Of a stretch of DNA of 64,000 nucleotides, positions 41,364 through 49,050 are shown in pieces (the stretch's first letter is position 1; the number at the start of each line of letters is the position of its first letter). This DNA comes from Cohnella abietis (lineage in GTDB: Bacteria > Bacillota > Bacilli > Paenibacillales > Paenibacillaceae), in NCBI RefSeq assembly GCF_004295585.1, contig NZ_AP019400.1, positions 4,996,001-5,060,000 on the forward strand. The letters are read 5' to 3'. Under the pieces are notes generated by a model. That model saw nothing but the letters and a program-made list of their open reading frames with translations. It was not told the DNA's origin and did not search any database. A program made the translations under genes and the position numbers.

Positions 41364-42116
41364 CTACCGTTGCAGCTGCTTGCATGCATAGCGGAAGGAT
41401 AGGTTTAATGTTCCATGAACCATTTCCCAGCAGCGATCCAGGTCTGACATATTAACCGATAAATTTTCAAGCGTTCTAGGTGATCCATCGTTGGCGATGC
41501 TTTGATTGAGATCGTCCTTCAGCTCTGCGTTCATCTGATGGATTTCCAAGTTCCTGCGATTTCGGAGTCTAGAAAATACGTTCTGGTGGCGTTCCTTAAG
41601 CTCATTAAGAGGCTTCATTAGCTCAACGTGCAGCTTGTTTTCCCTCATATTCCGCAACACAGTGAAATAGGAAAACCGAGCTTTAATTCGTTCGGTTTGA
41701 AGATTTAACAATTGATTAAGCAGCGTTCCAAGCTTATCAAGAAGCGCAAATGCGCGAATATAAGCATTCTTATCGTAATAAACATGCCGATTATAGCTAA
41801 GCAGCTCCTCGGATGTTAGCTCTTCAATCAAATTATGATGAACTTGATCCGCATAGCGCTTAGCTGCGTAACAGCTTTGCTCTAGCTCATCCATTGAACG
41901 AAGCAGTCCCTTCGCCCAAATCGAAAAAGTATGGTGCCCAGAGGATTGTTCAGCTGAACGATCCGCGATTTTAGAGGAAAGCAATGAAAATCGTTCAATG
42001 GCCTGTACCGTCTCAAGCGACAATCCCGTCCACTCTCTTGGCTGTTCTCCAAATAACATTCGCAGCAAAGCTCTTCCTCCTAGCATAGTCATACGATTAC
42101 GACACCATTTCTTCAT
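41364..42116 (-). CDS. Cthe_2314-like HEPN-domain protein
   Basis: A 250-residue, mainly helical protein. The C-terminal half carries a canonical HEPN ribonuclease motif R188-N189-x3-H193 (RNLEIH) in a positively charged helix, and the overall pattern (SIWAKGLLRSMDELEQSCY; ENKLHVELMKPLNELKERHQ) fits the Cthe_2314-like HEPN family of Paenibacillus and Clostridia. HEPN proteins often cleave RNA in toxin-antitoxin or defence systems, but no antitoxin partner such as an MNT nucleotidyltransferase is next to it. No strong ribosome-binding site is visible, so the start is uncertain. Confidence 0.65.
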   Translation of the reverse strand: MKKWCRNRMTMLGGRALLRMLFGEQPREWTGLSLETVQAIERFSLLSSKIADRSAEQSSGHHTFSIWAKGLLRSMDELEQSCYAAKRYADQVHHNLIEELTSEELLSYNRHVYYDKNAYIRAFALLDKLGTLLNQLLNLQTERIKARFSYFTVLRNMRENKLHVELMKPLNELKERHQNVFSRLRNRRNLEIHQMNAELKDDLNQSIANDGSPRTLENLSVNMSDLDRCWEMVHGTLNLSFRYACKQLQR

Positions 42117-42128
42117 TGTAACGTAAAA

Positions 42129-42171
42129 GAGACGGCTCGCTCAACCAACAAAGGCTAAGCTCTACCGTCTC
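42129..42171 (-). terminator. Terminator of ctaA
   Basis: GAGACGG pairs with CCGTCTC around a 29-base loop; on the minus strand TTTTAC follows. It lies just after the ctaA stop. Confidence 0.7.
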
Positions 42172-42193
42172 CCCACTATACCCATTCTTGCTC

Positions 42194-43141
42194 TTAGTTA
42201 CTTGCCTTAGATAATTGACGCGCTCGAACCGCGAACAGAATCAACATACTAAAGAGCGCTGAGATAATAACCGTATGCAATAACCCTGTAAAAATATAAA
42301 CATCTTCATTGCTCAGAGTAGCCGAAAGTAGCCCTCCGCTAAGGATTTGCATGCAAACTAATATTATAGCTTTATTCCCAATCGAAACGAGCTCTGATTG
42401 TTTGCCGACGGATTTACGGACGTAAATAACGAGAATGGCTACCAGCACGAGTAGTAATAACGCTGCAATTCTATGGGCGAAAGCTACAGTAGTTGAGCCA
42501 CTTAGCTCAGGTATGACATCGCCATTACATAATGGCCAGCCTTCACAGGCTCCGCCAGAGCTTGTGTGCCGAATATAAGCCCCTAAGTAAACAACACCAT
42601 AACAGTACACAATGACAGCAACGATGCTTCGGAATACCGCCTTAGGAATTGTAGTGACAGGAAGAGATTTCGGTTGCTTTGCAGCAGCGTGATTGTTCGG
42701 TAATGTCTGTCGTTTAACGGTCAAATATAACAGCCATGTGCTTGTAAAAGCGAATAAGGAAATTCCGAAATGAAGGGCAAGTACAAGTGAAGACTGCTCC
42801 CACACTACTGCCATCGCACCAAGAATAGCTTGCATAACAGTGAATAATAGAGCACCACCTGCATAAAGCTTGTTTTCCTTATGACGAGCAGGCTTCCAGA
42901 ACCAAGTTACAAGAAAGGTCGCACCGACCAGCAAACCAACTAAGCCGCTAATCATCCGATGAGTATATTCAACCATTGATTCAACCGTATATGCAGGTAC
43001 GAAACGACCGTTGCATAATGGCCAGTCTGAGCCGCAGCCTCGTCCGGAATCAGTGTTCGTTACAAGAACACCTGCGATTAGCACTAAAAACATGCCGATA
43101 CAAGAAAGTAATGTCAATAAACGGTATCTTTGTGAAGTCAT
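42194..43141 (-). CDS. ctaA: Heme A synthase (COX15/CtaA)
   Basis: An eight-helix membrane enzyme that oxidises heme O to heme A for cytochrome oxidase. From ATG 43141 it has 315 residues; the longest frame adds 22 poor residues. The two repeat halves each have a cysteine pair in an extracellular loop (CGSDWPLCNG and CEGWPLCNG) and helix-borne histidines that bind heme (EYTHRMISG, LHFGIS, AFAHRIAAL, LLHTVI). Its partner ctaB lies 13 kb away in this window. Confidence 0.95.
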   Translation of the reverse strand: MTSQRYRLLTLLSCIGMFLVLIAGVLVTNTDSGRGCGSDWPLCNGRFVPAYTVESMVEYTHRMISGLVGLLVGATFLVTWFWKPARHKENKLYAGGALLFTVMQAILGAMAVVWEQSSLVLALHFGISLFAFTSTWLLYLTVKRQTLPNNHAAAKQPKSLPVTTIPKAVFRSIVAVIVYCYGVVYLGAYIRHTSSGGACEGWPLCNGDVIPELSGSTTVAFAHRIAALLLLVLVAILVIYVRKSVGKQSELVSIGNKAIILVCMQILSGGLLSATLSNEDVYIFTGLLHTVIISALFSMLILFAVRARQLSKASN

Positions 43142-43252
43142 GCCCATCCCCGATTTCTTTGTGAAAGTAGGCGCATAGTAGCCAATTCCCATTATACCGA
43201 ACCCCATGTAGCATTGCCATGTTCAAAATGTGTCGGTTTTTTATAAGCAATT

Positions 43253-43284
43253 AAACAACCGTCAGTTCATTCTGACGGTTGTTT
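43253..43284. terminator. Terminator between thioredoxin-like gene and ctaA
   Basis: AAACAACCGTCAG (43253-43265) is the exact complement of 43272-43284, with a six-base loop. Symmetric, so it can act on both strands. Confidence 0.85.
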
Positions 43285-43326
43285 GAGAAAGCTAACATTA
43301 TGTTTGAAAAGCTATCCCAGCAATTA

Positions 43327-43674
43327 CTACTTGCTAGTTAATGCACTTGAAACTTCAACTGCACGATCAAGAAACTGCTCAATTTCTTCACGTGTTTTGC
43401 GCAGCTTATTTACGAATCTAACAAGCTCTTGACCTTGACGGAACGCGATAAAGCTTGGGATGCCCAGAATATTAAGCTCGCTACATAGATCTGGCATGTC
43501 GTCCCGATCAATCTCCACCAGCGTCAAGCGATCAGCATAGGCAGCCTCAACGTCAGCTATAAATGGCTCGATATAATGGCAGTCCTTACACCATGTTGTT
43601 TTGAAGATAACTACTGTCAGACGGTCTTCCCCTACGTATTCACGAAATGCGGCTTCACTCTTTATTTTTTCCAC
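43327..43674 (-). CDS. Thioredoxin-like protein
   Basis: A 115-residue thioredoxin fold protein with the redox pair C29/C32 (TTWCKDCHY) and cis-proline region GIPSFIAF. The motif WCKDC differs from WCGPC of true thioredoxin. I prefer the GTG at 43674, 6 bases after AGGG, to the ATG at 43692, which lacks a ribosome-binding site. It probably reduces protein disulfides in the cytoplasm; the partner is unknown. A single-gene unit. Confidence 0.85.
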   Translation of the reverse strand: MEKIKSEAAFREYVGEDRLTVVIFKTTWCKDCHYIEPFIADVEAAYADRLTLVEIDRDDMPDLCSELNILGIPSFIAFRQGQELVRFVNKLRKTREEIEQFLDRAVEVSSALTSK

Positions 43675-43815
43675 TGTGATCCCTACCTTCATTGTCTGCT
43701 CTTACTGTATCATTTTCAGATGAATAATAAAATAATACTTAACGCACGATATTCGACAAATGACTTTTTACCCATTCCGAATTCATGAAATCCCCTCGAA
43801 GGAGCATACATAGTC

Positions 43816-45105
43816 TTGAATGATGTCCCGCGAACAGAAAATAGATTGATCAAGCTATTGCAAGCATCGGGTTACTTGGTGTCTGGAGTTGTAGAAAAAG
43901 CTAGCGGCCTGTGGAATTCCTACCTGCTCACCCGCCGCCATTTGCCGTTGCCCCTTGATCAAGAGCTGACGCAGCATTATTCAAGCCTATTAGTCGCTCC
44001 ACTCCACAACGATGACGGCAGACTTAGTAGTATCAGCGACACAGAGCTGTGCAGCCACATTCGCAGCGAGACTGCATTATTAAACTTGAATAACCTGACT
44101 CGGACTGATGCCTACTTAACCATCTTCAAATCGTTTCCTGAGCTTCATTGGGCATTACTAGCTCACCTAGTGTCCCGAAATGGCGGCTGGAATATGACCG
44201 ATTTACGCGGACAATGGCACCCACAATTACTGGATGAACAAAAGATAAGCTTGATTTTCGAACTACTAGAAGCCTGTAATTGTCTTATTTTCAGCGATGC
44301 CTACCCACAGCTTAGATTATATATCGAGAGTAAGCGGATCGGTCGTAATCTCTTTTACTTGCTCCCGCAATTCGGTGTTTCCGCCTTCATGGTTCCGTTC
44401 TGGAATACATTCTGGCAAGATGGCAATCCGATTCCGTTAACGGAGGCTCTCATCATAAACGAACAGCACTTTATTCAAGCTCGTGTTGTAGAAGATGACA
44501 CATATGAGCACGAGATCTTCCATTCCTTAGCCTTTCGAAGCCAGCCTCTACTGCAATTAAATCAGATTGTATTTCCTTTATGGAGAGAACCGCGTGCTAA
44601 AAGAAATATTCCGTTACGTCTAGTCGGCAGGGTTCTGGAAAATTTTCGGGATTTGAACGAAAGAATCGAGTTCGGCAAATGCCTGTACGGAATTCTCTAT
44701 GGCTATCCAAATATACTGAAAGCCGCCATCGCTTTTGCAGAGCGAATTCCCCACACGGGATCAAGAGCTGATTACTGGCCCCATCGTTTTACTCCAGCCC
44801 ATGATCATAACAATAAAGCCGACGATACATCTGAGTTAACAGACAGCACCGCCGACCCTATTTCAAGTCGCTGGTTTAGCCCCAGCCTCTTGGAAGCTTG
44901 GCCGAATCGACCACTTAAGCAAGCAACTGAGAAAGATTGGTATCAGGACTTAAATGTGCTTTCTCACCTGACCTCCATTAAGCTGCCTCGAGTAATAGAT
45001 ATGACTCATGAGCATTTATTCGGTCAGAGCAAGCTTCAGGAAGCAGTGCTTCTTGAGCGTAGCTTCATGAAAGGTGCGAGCAACCGGCGAACAGGTCGTG
45101 GATAA
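43816..45105 (+). CDS. DUF2515 family protein (YppC-like)
   Basis: A 429-residue protein with TTG start (AGGAG 11 bases upstream). The sequence fits the DUF2515/YppC family of Bacillales (YLTIFKSFPELHWALLAHLVSRNGGWNMTD; LLPQFGVSAFMVPFWNTFWQDG), whose function is unknown. It is largely soluble, with some hydrophobic patches. Its last 70 bp overlap the end of the convergent flippase gene. Confidence 0.82.
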   Translation: MNDVPRTENRLIKLLQASGYLVSGVVEKASGLWNSYLLTRRHLPLPLDQELTQHYSSLLVAPLHNDDGRLSSISDTELCSHIRSETALLNLNNLTRTDAYLTIFKSFPELHWALLAHLVSRNGGWNMTDLRGQWHPQLLDEQKISLIFELLEACNCLIFSDAYPQLRLYIESKRIGRNLFYLLPQFGVSAFMVPFWNTFWQDGNPIPLTEALIINEQHFIQARVVEDDTYEHEIFHSLAFRSQPLLQLNQIVFPLWREPRAKRNIPLRLVGRVLENFRDLNERIEFGKCLYGILYGYPNILKAAIAFAERIPHTGSRADYWPHRFTPAHDHNNKADDTSELTDSTADPISSRWFSPSLLEAWPNRPLKQATEKDWYQDLNVLSHLTSIKLPRVIDMTHEHLFGQSKLQEAVLLERSFMKGASNRRTGRG

Positions 45106-46664
45106 GTCGCAATTTCCTCAGACGAGACAACTTTTAGATAGACAAGCAGTAACGGGTACAGCACTAGCAGTACTATTCCCATAGCCGAGCAGGATAAGAA
45201 AAACATTAATTTCTGCGGAAGGCCATCACAAATCGCTATAACCGCCCACTCAACAAAAGCAAGCGCTGCCCCAACGATTCCGGTCGTTAAAATAAATGCC
45301 GGCCATCTGTTTCCGATGACTTTGAATTGTGTTCTTTTACGAAGGCTAAGAATATTAAAGGATAATGCCCATATAAAGCAAATCGTTGTTGCCGCAATAA
45401 TACCGTAAATACCAAAGTACGGAGCCAATGCGAAGCTAAGAACAATTTTAATAAGCACGCCCGTTATAGCATGCATCGTCGCCTTCTTAGGCTCACCAAT
45501 TCCAAGTAGAATTGAATTGGTAACCATCATACCGATCTGGAATAAAGTCCCGAGTGTTAACATGGCAACGATCGCGCTGCCTTTAGCACTCTGAAATAAA
45601 AACCCATTCACACTATAAGCGCCTACCCCAAGGATTAGCACTACTGGCATCCCACTGTAAAGCGCTATTCTTACTGCTAATGAAGCTTGTCGACCAACGC
45701 GTTCACGATCTCCCGTCGCATGTGCCGAGGAAATAATCGGAATAATTGACTGACTAAGTGCTACGGCAAGAATTACAGGAATACCCGCTATAGACTGTGC
45801 ATTCATACCTAGAACGGCCGCCCAATGATTAATAAGCTCTAAATCATAATGACCTTTAGTTAGTGATTTCACCATCAGGTTGTCCAATGTATACAGCAAT
45901 TGAACAGTTACGGCGGTCATTACAATCGGAATGGATAGCTGGAATAGCTCCCGATATATAGTACGCAATTCAAGGCGCCTTGAAGAGTCCTGTCCAGCAT
46001 TCGATCCATCCAGTCGATCACTCGTTTTAAGCTTTCGAGCAAAATACAGCATAACTCCAAAAGCTCCGATACTTCCAAACACACTACCTAATGACGCCCC
46101 TGAAGCTATACTCTTATCATTGGTGGAATCCATGGAATACACCGCAAATGCGATAACAACTGCAGCGAATACCCGTAGAATCTGCTCTACGATCTGTGAT
46201 ACTCCGCCTGCCGTCATGAATTGTCGACCTTGAAAATAACCTCTCATCATCGCTATTATCGGAAATAACAGCAGAGAGGGTGCGATAGCTCTAATAGCCG
46301 AAGAAGCGTTAGGCTCATCTAGAATCGTCTTAGCAATAAACGGAGCTAGCAGCCACAGACCAATCGTAATAACAAGACCTGCAATGGCCCCGAACAGAAG
46401 CGCAGCTCGGTAAACCTGCTGTGCTTCTGATATTCGACCAATTGCGTAACGACCTGACACCATTTTGCTGACAGCGCTCGGGATGCCCGCCGTTGCCACA
46501 ATGAGTAGGAGCAAATAAATATTGTTCGCATTGGCGAAATAAATATTGCCTAAATCGCCCATTAAATAATCCAACGGCACCCGCTGGAAAATGCCTAAAG
46601 CCCGTGCGACAAGCGCGGCGGCGGCAAGGATAAGCGTACCTTTAAGTAACGTGTCTTTTTTCAA
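45036..46664 (-). CDS. SpoVB/MurJ-like oligosaccharide flippase
   Basis: A 542-residue MOP-superfamily transporter with 14 predicted helices. N-terminal pattern (LILAAAALVARALGIFQRVPLDYLMG; ATAGIPSAVSKMVSGRYAIG) and RGYFQGRQFMTAGGVSQIVEQILRV match the SpoVB/YtgP group, which includes the lipid II flippase MurJ. It could serve vegetative wall synthesis or spore cortex. Its C-terminal 23 codons overlap the 3' end of the convergent DUF2515 gene. It is 26 bp after a ThuA gene on the same strand. Confidence 0.87.
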   Translation of the reverse strand: MKKDTLLKGTLILAAAALVARALGIFQRVPLDYLMGDLGNIYFANANNIYLLLLIVATAGIPSAVSKMVSGRYAIGRISEAQQVYRAALLFGAIAGLVITIGLWLLAPFIAKTILDEPNASSAIRAIAPSLLLFPIIAMMRGYFQGRQFMTAGGVSQIVEQILRVFAAVVIAFAVYSMDSTNDKSIASGASLGSVFGSIGAFGVMLYFARKLKTSDRLDGSNAGQDSSRRLELRTIYRELFQLSIPIVMTAVTVQLLYTLDNLMVKSLTKGHYDLELINHWAAVLGMNAQSIAGIPVILAVALSQSIIPIISSAHATGDRERVGRQASLAVRIALYSGMPVVLILGVGAYSVNGFLFQSAKGSAIVAMLTLGTLFQIGMMVTNSILLGIGEPKKATMHAITGVLIKIVLSFALAPYFGIYGIIAATTICFIWALSFNILSLRKRTQFKVIGNRWPAFILTTGIVGAALAFVEWAVIAICDGLPQKLMFFLSCSAMGIVLLVLYPLLLVYLKVVSSEEIATYPRPVRRLLAPFMKLRSRSTAS

Positions 46665-46690
46665 GGGGACCTGGACCTCTTTACTTATAA

Positions 46691-47413
46691 TTAGTTAATG
46701 GTTTCTAACGGCTTGTGGTTTCCACGAACAGGACGTGCAGCACCGGAAGGAACCGCCCACTTCACGCCATTAGCAATAATCCGGCGCACAATCGGATGAT
46801 AGTAGGTTGGATAGGTTTCATGACCAGGACGGAAATAAAATATTTTCCCTTGCCCACGACGGAATGTACAGCCGCTGCGGAAAACCTCTCCACCTTCAAA
46901 CCAACTGATGAATACAAGCTCGTCCGGTGCAGGAATGTCAAAATGCTCTCCGTACATTTCCTCTGGCTTTAGCTCGAAGTATTCAGGAATGCCTTCAGCG
47001 ATTGGATGGGCAGGATCAACAGTCCAAATACGCTCCTTCTCATTCGCTTCACGCCACTTCAAATCACAGCCTGTACCCATAAGCTTCTTGAATATTTTCG
47101 AGAAATGTCCGGAATGTAAAACAATGAGTCCCATCCCATTCATAACGCGCTCGTGCACACGATTAACGATGTAATCCTCCACCTCATCATGCGCCATATG
47201 CCCCCACCATACTAATACATCCGTATTATCCAGCACTTCCTGCGTTAAGCCATGCTCTGGCTCTGGTTGAGTTGCCGTGCGCACAGCAAAGCCTTGCTCA
47301 GCCGCTTCCAAGCCTTCTGCGATTGTAGAGTGAATGCCATCGGGATATACATTGCGAACCTCATCGTGAATCTGTTCATGCCTATATTCGTTCCATACGG
47401 TAACGCGGGTCAT
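46691..47413 (-). CDS. ThuA-domain protein
   Basis: A 240-residue protein from ATG 47413 (GAGGAG 7 bases upstream). ThuA-like class I glutamine-amidotransferase-like fold: TDVLVWWGHMAHDEVEDYIV, GMGLIVLHSGHFSKIF, and the C-terminal GKIFYFRPGHETYPTYYHPIVRRII. ThuA proteins were first linked to trehalose utilisation; a reaction has not been established for this branch. It follows a DUF456 gene by 20 bp. Confidence 0.87.
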   Translation of the reverse strand: MTRVTVWNEYRHEQIHDEVRNVYPDGIHSTIAEGLEAAEQGFAVRTATQPEPEHGLTQEVLDNTDVLVWWGHMAHDEVEDYIVNRVHERVMNGMGLIVLHSGHFSKIFKKLMGTGCDLKWREANEKERIWTVDPAHPIAEGIPEYFELKPEEMYGEHFDIPAPDELVFISWFEGGEVFRSGCTFRRGQGKIFYFRPGHETYPTYYHPIVRRIIANGVKWAVPSGAARPVRGNHKPLETIN

Positions 47414-47433
47414 GTCATCACTCCTCGATTTTA

Positions 47434-47916
47434 TTAAGCAATTAGCCATATAACAAAGATTACAATCATTACCGCCTGCAAAATAATCTTAACAACTATG
47501 CTGCTAAATAATCCAAGTAAGGAGCCCCAGCCTACTTTAAGAGCCCTACTCATAGAAGAGCCGTGTATGAGCTCGCCAAGCATTGCCCCCGCCAACGGCC
47601 CAATAATGAGCCCGAATGCCGGAATAACGAAGGGACCGATGAGAATACCAATAGTACTTCCGATAACAGATGCACGAGATCCCCCGTACTTCTTAACTCC
47701 CCACGCGTTGACCATGTAATCCGCTACGAATAATACGACGACTATAATGGTCTGGATGCTCCAAAACCAAAATCCGAAAGGCTTAAATGTAAAAAACCAT
47801 CCGTATACGAAAAATGCAGCATATATAGCCAGTGCCCCAGGTAGTATCGGATAAATGGCTCCAGCCATTCCTACGACGAAAAGCGCTACGATAATGAGCC
47901 ATCCTAGTATGTCCAT
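47434..47916 (-). CDS. DUF456 family membrane protein
   Basis: A 160-residue, Gly-rich membrane protein with four or five helices, matching DUF456 (VGMAGAIYPILPGALAIYAAF; GSTIGILIGPFVIPAFGLIIGPLAGAMLGEL). Function unknown. It lies between a HAD phosphatase (6 bp upstream) and ThuA (20 bp downstream) and is co-directional with both, probably one operon. Confidence 0.87.
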   Translation of the reverse strand: MDILGWLIIVALFVVGMAGAIYPILPGALAIYAAFFVYGWFFTFKPFGFWFWSIQTIIVVVLFVADYMVNAWGVKKYGGSRASVIGSTIGILIGPFVIPAFGLIIGPLAGAMLGELIHGSSMSRALKVGWGSLLGLFSSIVVKIILQAVMIVIFVIWLIA

Positions 47917-47922
47917 GAGAAA

Positions 47923-48678
47923 TCACGACCTCAGTACATAATTTTGAATGACCTGCGCAACGCCGTGCTCTTGGTTGCTGCCCGTCACGACATTCGCAGC
48001 CGCCTTTACCTCATCCTGTGCATTCCCCATAGCCACACCGAGCCCTGAGGCCCTTATAGCAGCAATATCGTTCATACTGTCACCAACCGCAACAACCTCG
48101 GACATATCGTACCCAAGCAACCGGCATACTTCCATAAGTGCTGTCGCCTTAGAAACGCCCTGTGGATTGATTTCAATATTGTATGGTGAGGAGTTACTTA
48201 TTTCGAGCCCGTCCCAAGCTTGGATTTCCTTAAGAATTTCACTAAGGATATCCGTATCCTCCGTGTAATATCCGAACTTCAGCCAGTTGCGGGAGAATGT
48301 ATCTCCAACCCAACGTTCCTTGTTATAGATATCTTCGGTCGTATACGCCCAAAACCATACCTCACCGTATTTTTCCGCTAAAGCATGCAGCTTCATGACC
48401 TTCTCTGAATCGAGCAGCGTCCGGCGATGAATCGCATGCGGCTTGGTCCAGATCTCTCCTCCGTTGACTGTAATCATCGGTGTATCCAAGCCTAGCTGCT
48501 CTGCAAAAGGAAGGGCGCTAACAAATCCGCGCCCCGTAGATACGCACACTGTAACGCCAGCGTCGACAGCATGCTTCACCCATTTCGCGTTTGTTTCACT
48601 AATTTCACTACGATCATTCAGTAACGTGCCATCTAAATCTAACGCCAGCAGTCGATATTTCCCCATCTGATTTGCCAA
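47923..48678 (-). CDS. Cof-type HAD phosphatase
   Basis: A 251-residue HAD-superfamily hydrolase of subclass IIB. Motif I is LDLDGTLLND with the nucleophile Asp near residue 15; motif II is CVSTGRG; the late motif is VAVGDSMNDIAAI. Such enzymes dephosphorylate sugar phosphates or cofactors. The TTG at 48678 and the ATG four codons later are both possible starts; neither has an ideal ribosome-binding site. Confidence 0.9.
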   Translation of the reverse strand: MANQMGKYRLLALDLDGTLLNDRSEISETNAKWVKHAVDAGVTVCVSTGRGFVSALPFAEQLGLDTPMITVNGGEIWTKPHAIHRRTLLDSEKVMKLHALAEKYGEVWFWAYTTEDIYNKERWVGDTFSRNWLKFGYYTEDTDILSEILKEIQAWDGLEISNSSPYNIEINPQGVSKATALMEVCRLLGYDMSEVVAVGDSMNDIAAIRASGLGVAMGNAQDEVKAAANVVTGSNQEHGVAQVIQNYVLRS

Positions 48679-48785
48679 TTGATTAATCCACTCCCCATTG
48701 CCCTTTGCCTTCTACAATTAACGTCATTCTATCACATTTAGACGTAGGAATTAAAATTAATGTTGGAATGAATTCTCGTTTGGGG

Positions 48786-48878
48786 TTAGCCAATGACTAT
48801 AAATACAATTACCGTCGTCGCAAGAAAAACCAAAGTCCAGATGAATCGTTTAATCGATGGTGGCTTTGCTCTCTTCAC
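48786..48878 (-). CDS. Tiny single-helix membrane protein
   Basis: A 30-codon gene with GTG start and AAGGAGAGG 6 bases upstream. The product has a basic N-terminus (KRAKPPSIKRF) and one hydrophobic helix (IWTLVFLATTVIVFIVIG). I do not recognise a family. The strong ribosome-binding site is the main support. It lies between the PBP terminator and the HAD phosphatase gene on the same strand. Confidence 0.55.
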   Translation of the reverse strand: MKRAKPPSIKRFIWTLVFLATTVIVFIVIG

Positions 48879-48986
48879 TGGTAACCTCTCCTTCCCATCT
48901 GAGATGAAACGGCATTTTGTGTATTTAGTTTATTTTTATACTATGCAAAATTCTTTACCTTGCGCAACATTTTACTTAAATGAAAA

Positions 48987-49028
48987 GGGGCTAATCTAAG
49001 CCACTATAGCGGTCATTAGATTAGCCCC
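48987..49028 (-). terminator. Terminator of the PBP gene
   Basis: GGGGCTAATCTAA (48987-48999) is the exact complement of 49016-49028; TTTT follows on the minus strand. Confidence 0.9.
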
Positions 49029-49050
49029 TAAACTATTCCATACTCTATTG

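Larger units (their letters stand above)
48679..49050. other. Intergenic region with a tiny membrane gene and a terminator
   Basis: This 372-bp gap contains a 30-codon gene (48786-48878, minus strand) and the terminator of the PBP gene (48987-49028). The rest is AT-rich with no other feature I can support. Confidence 0.7.
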
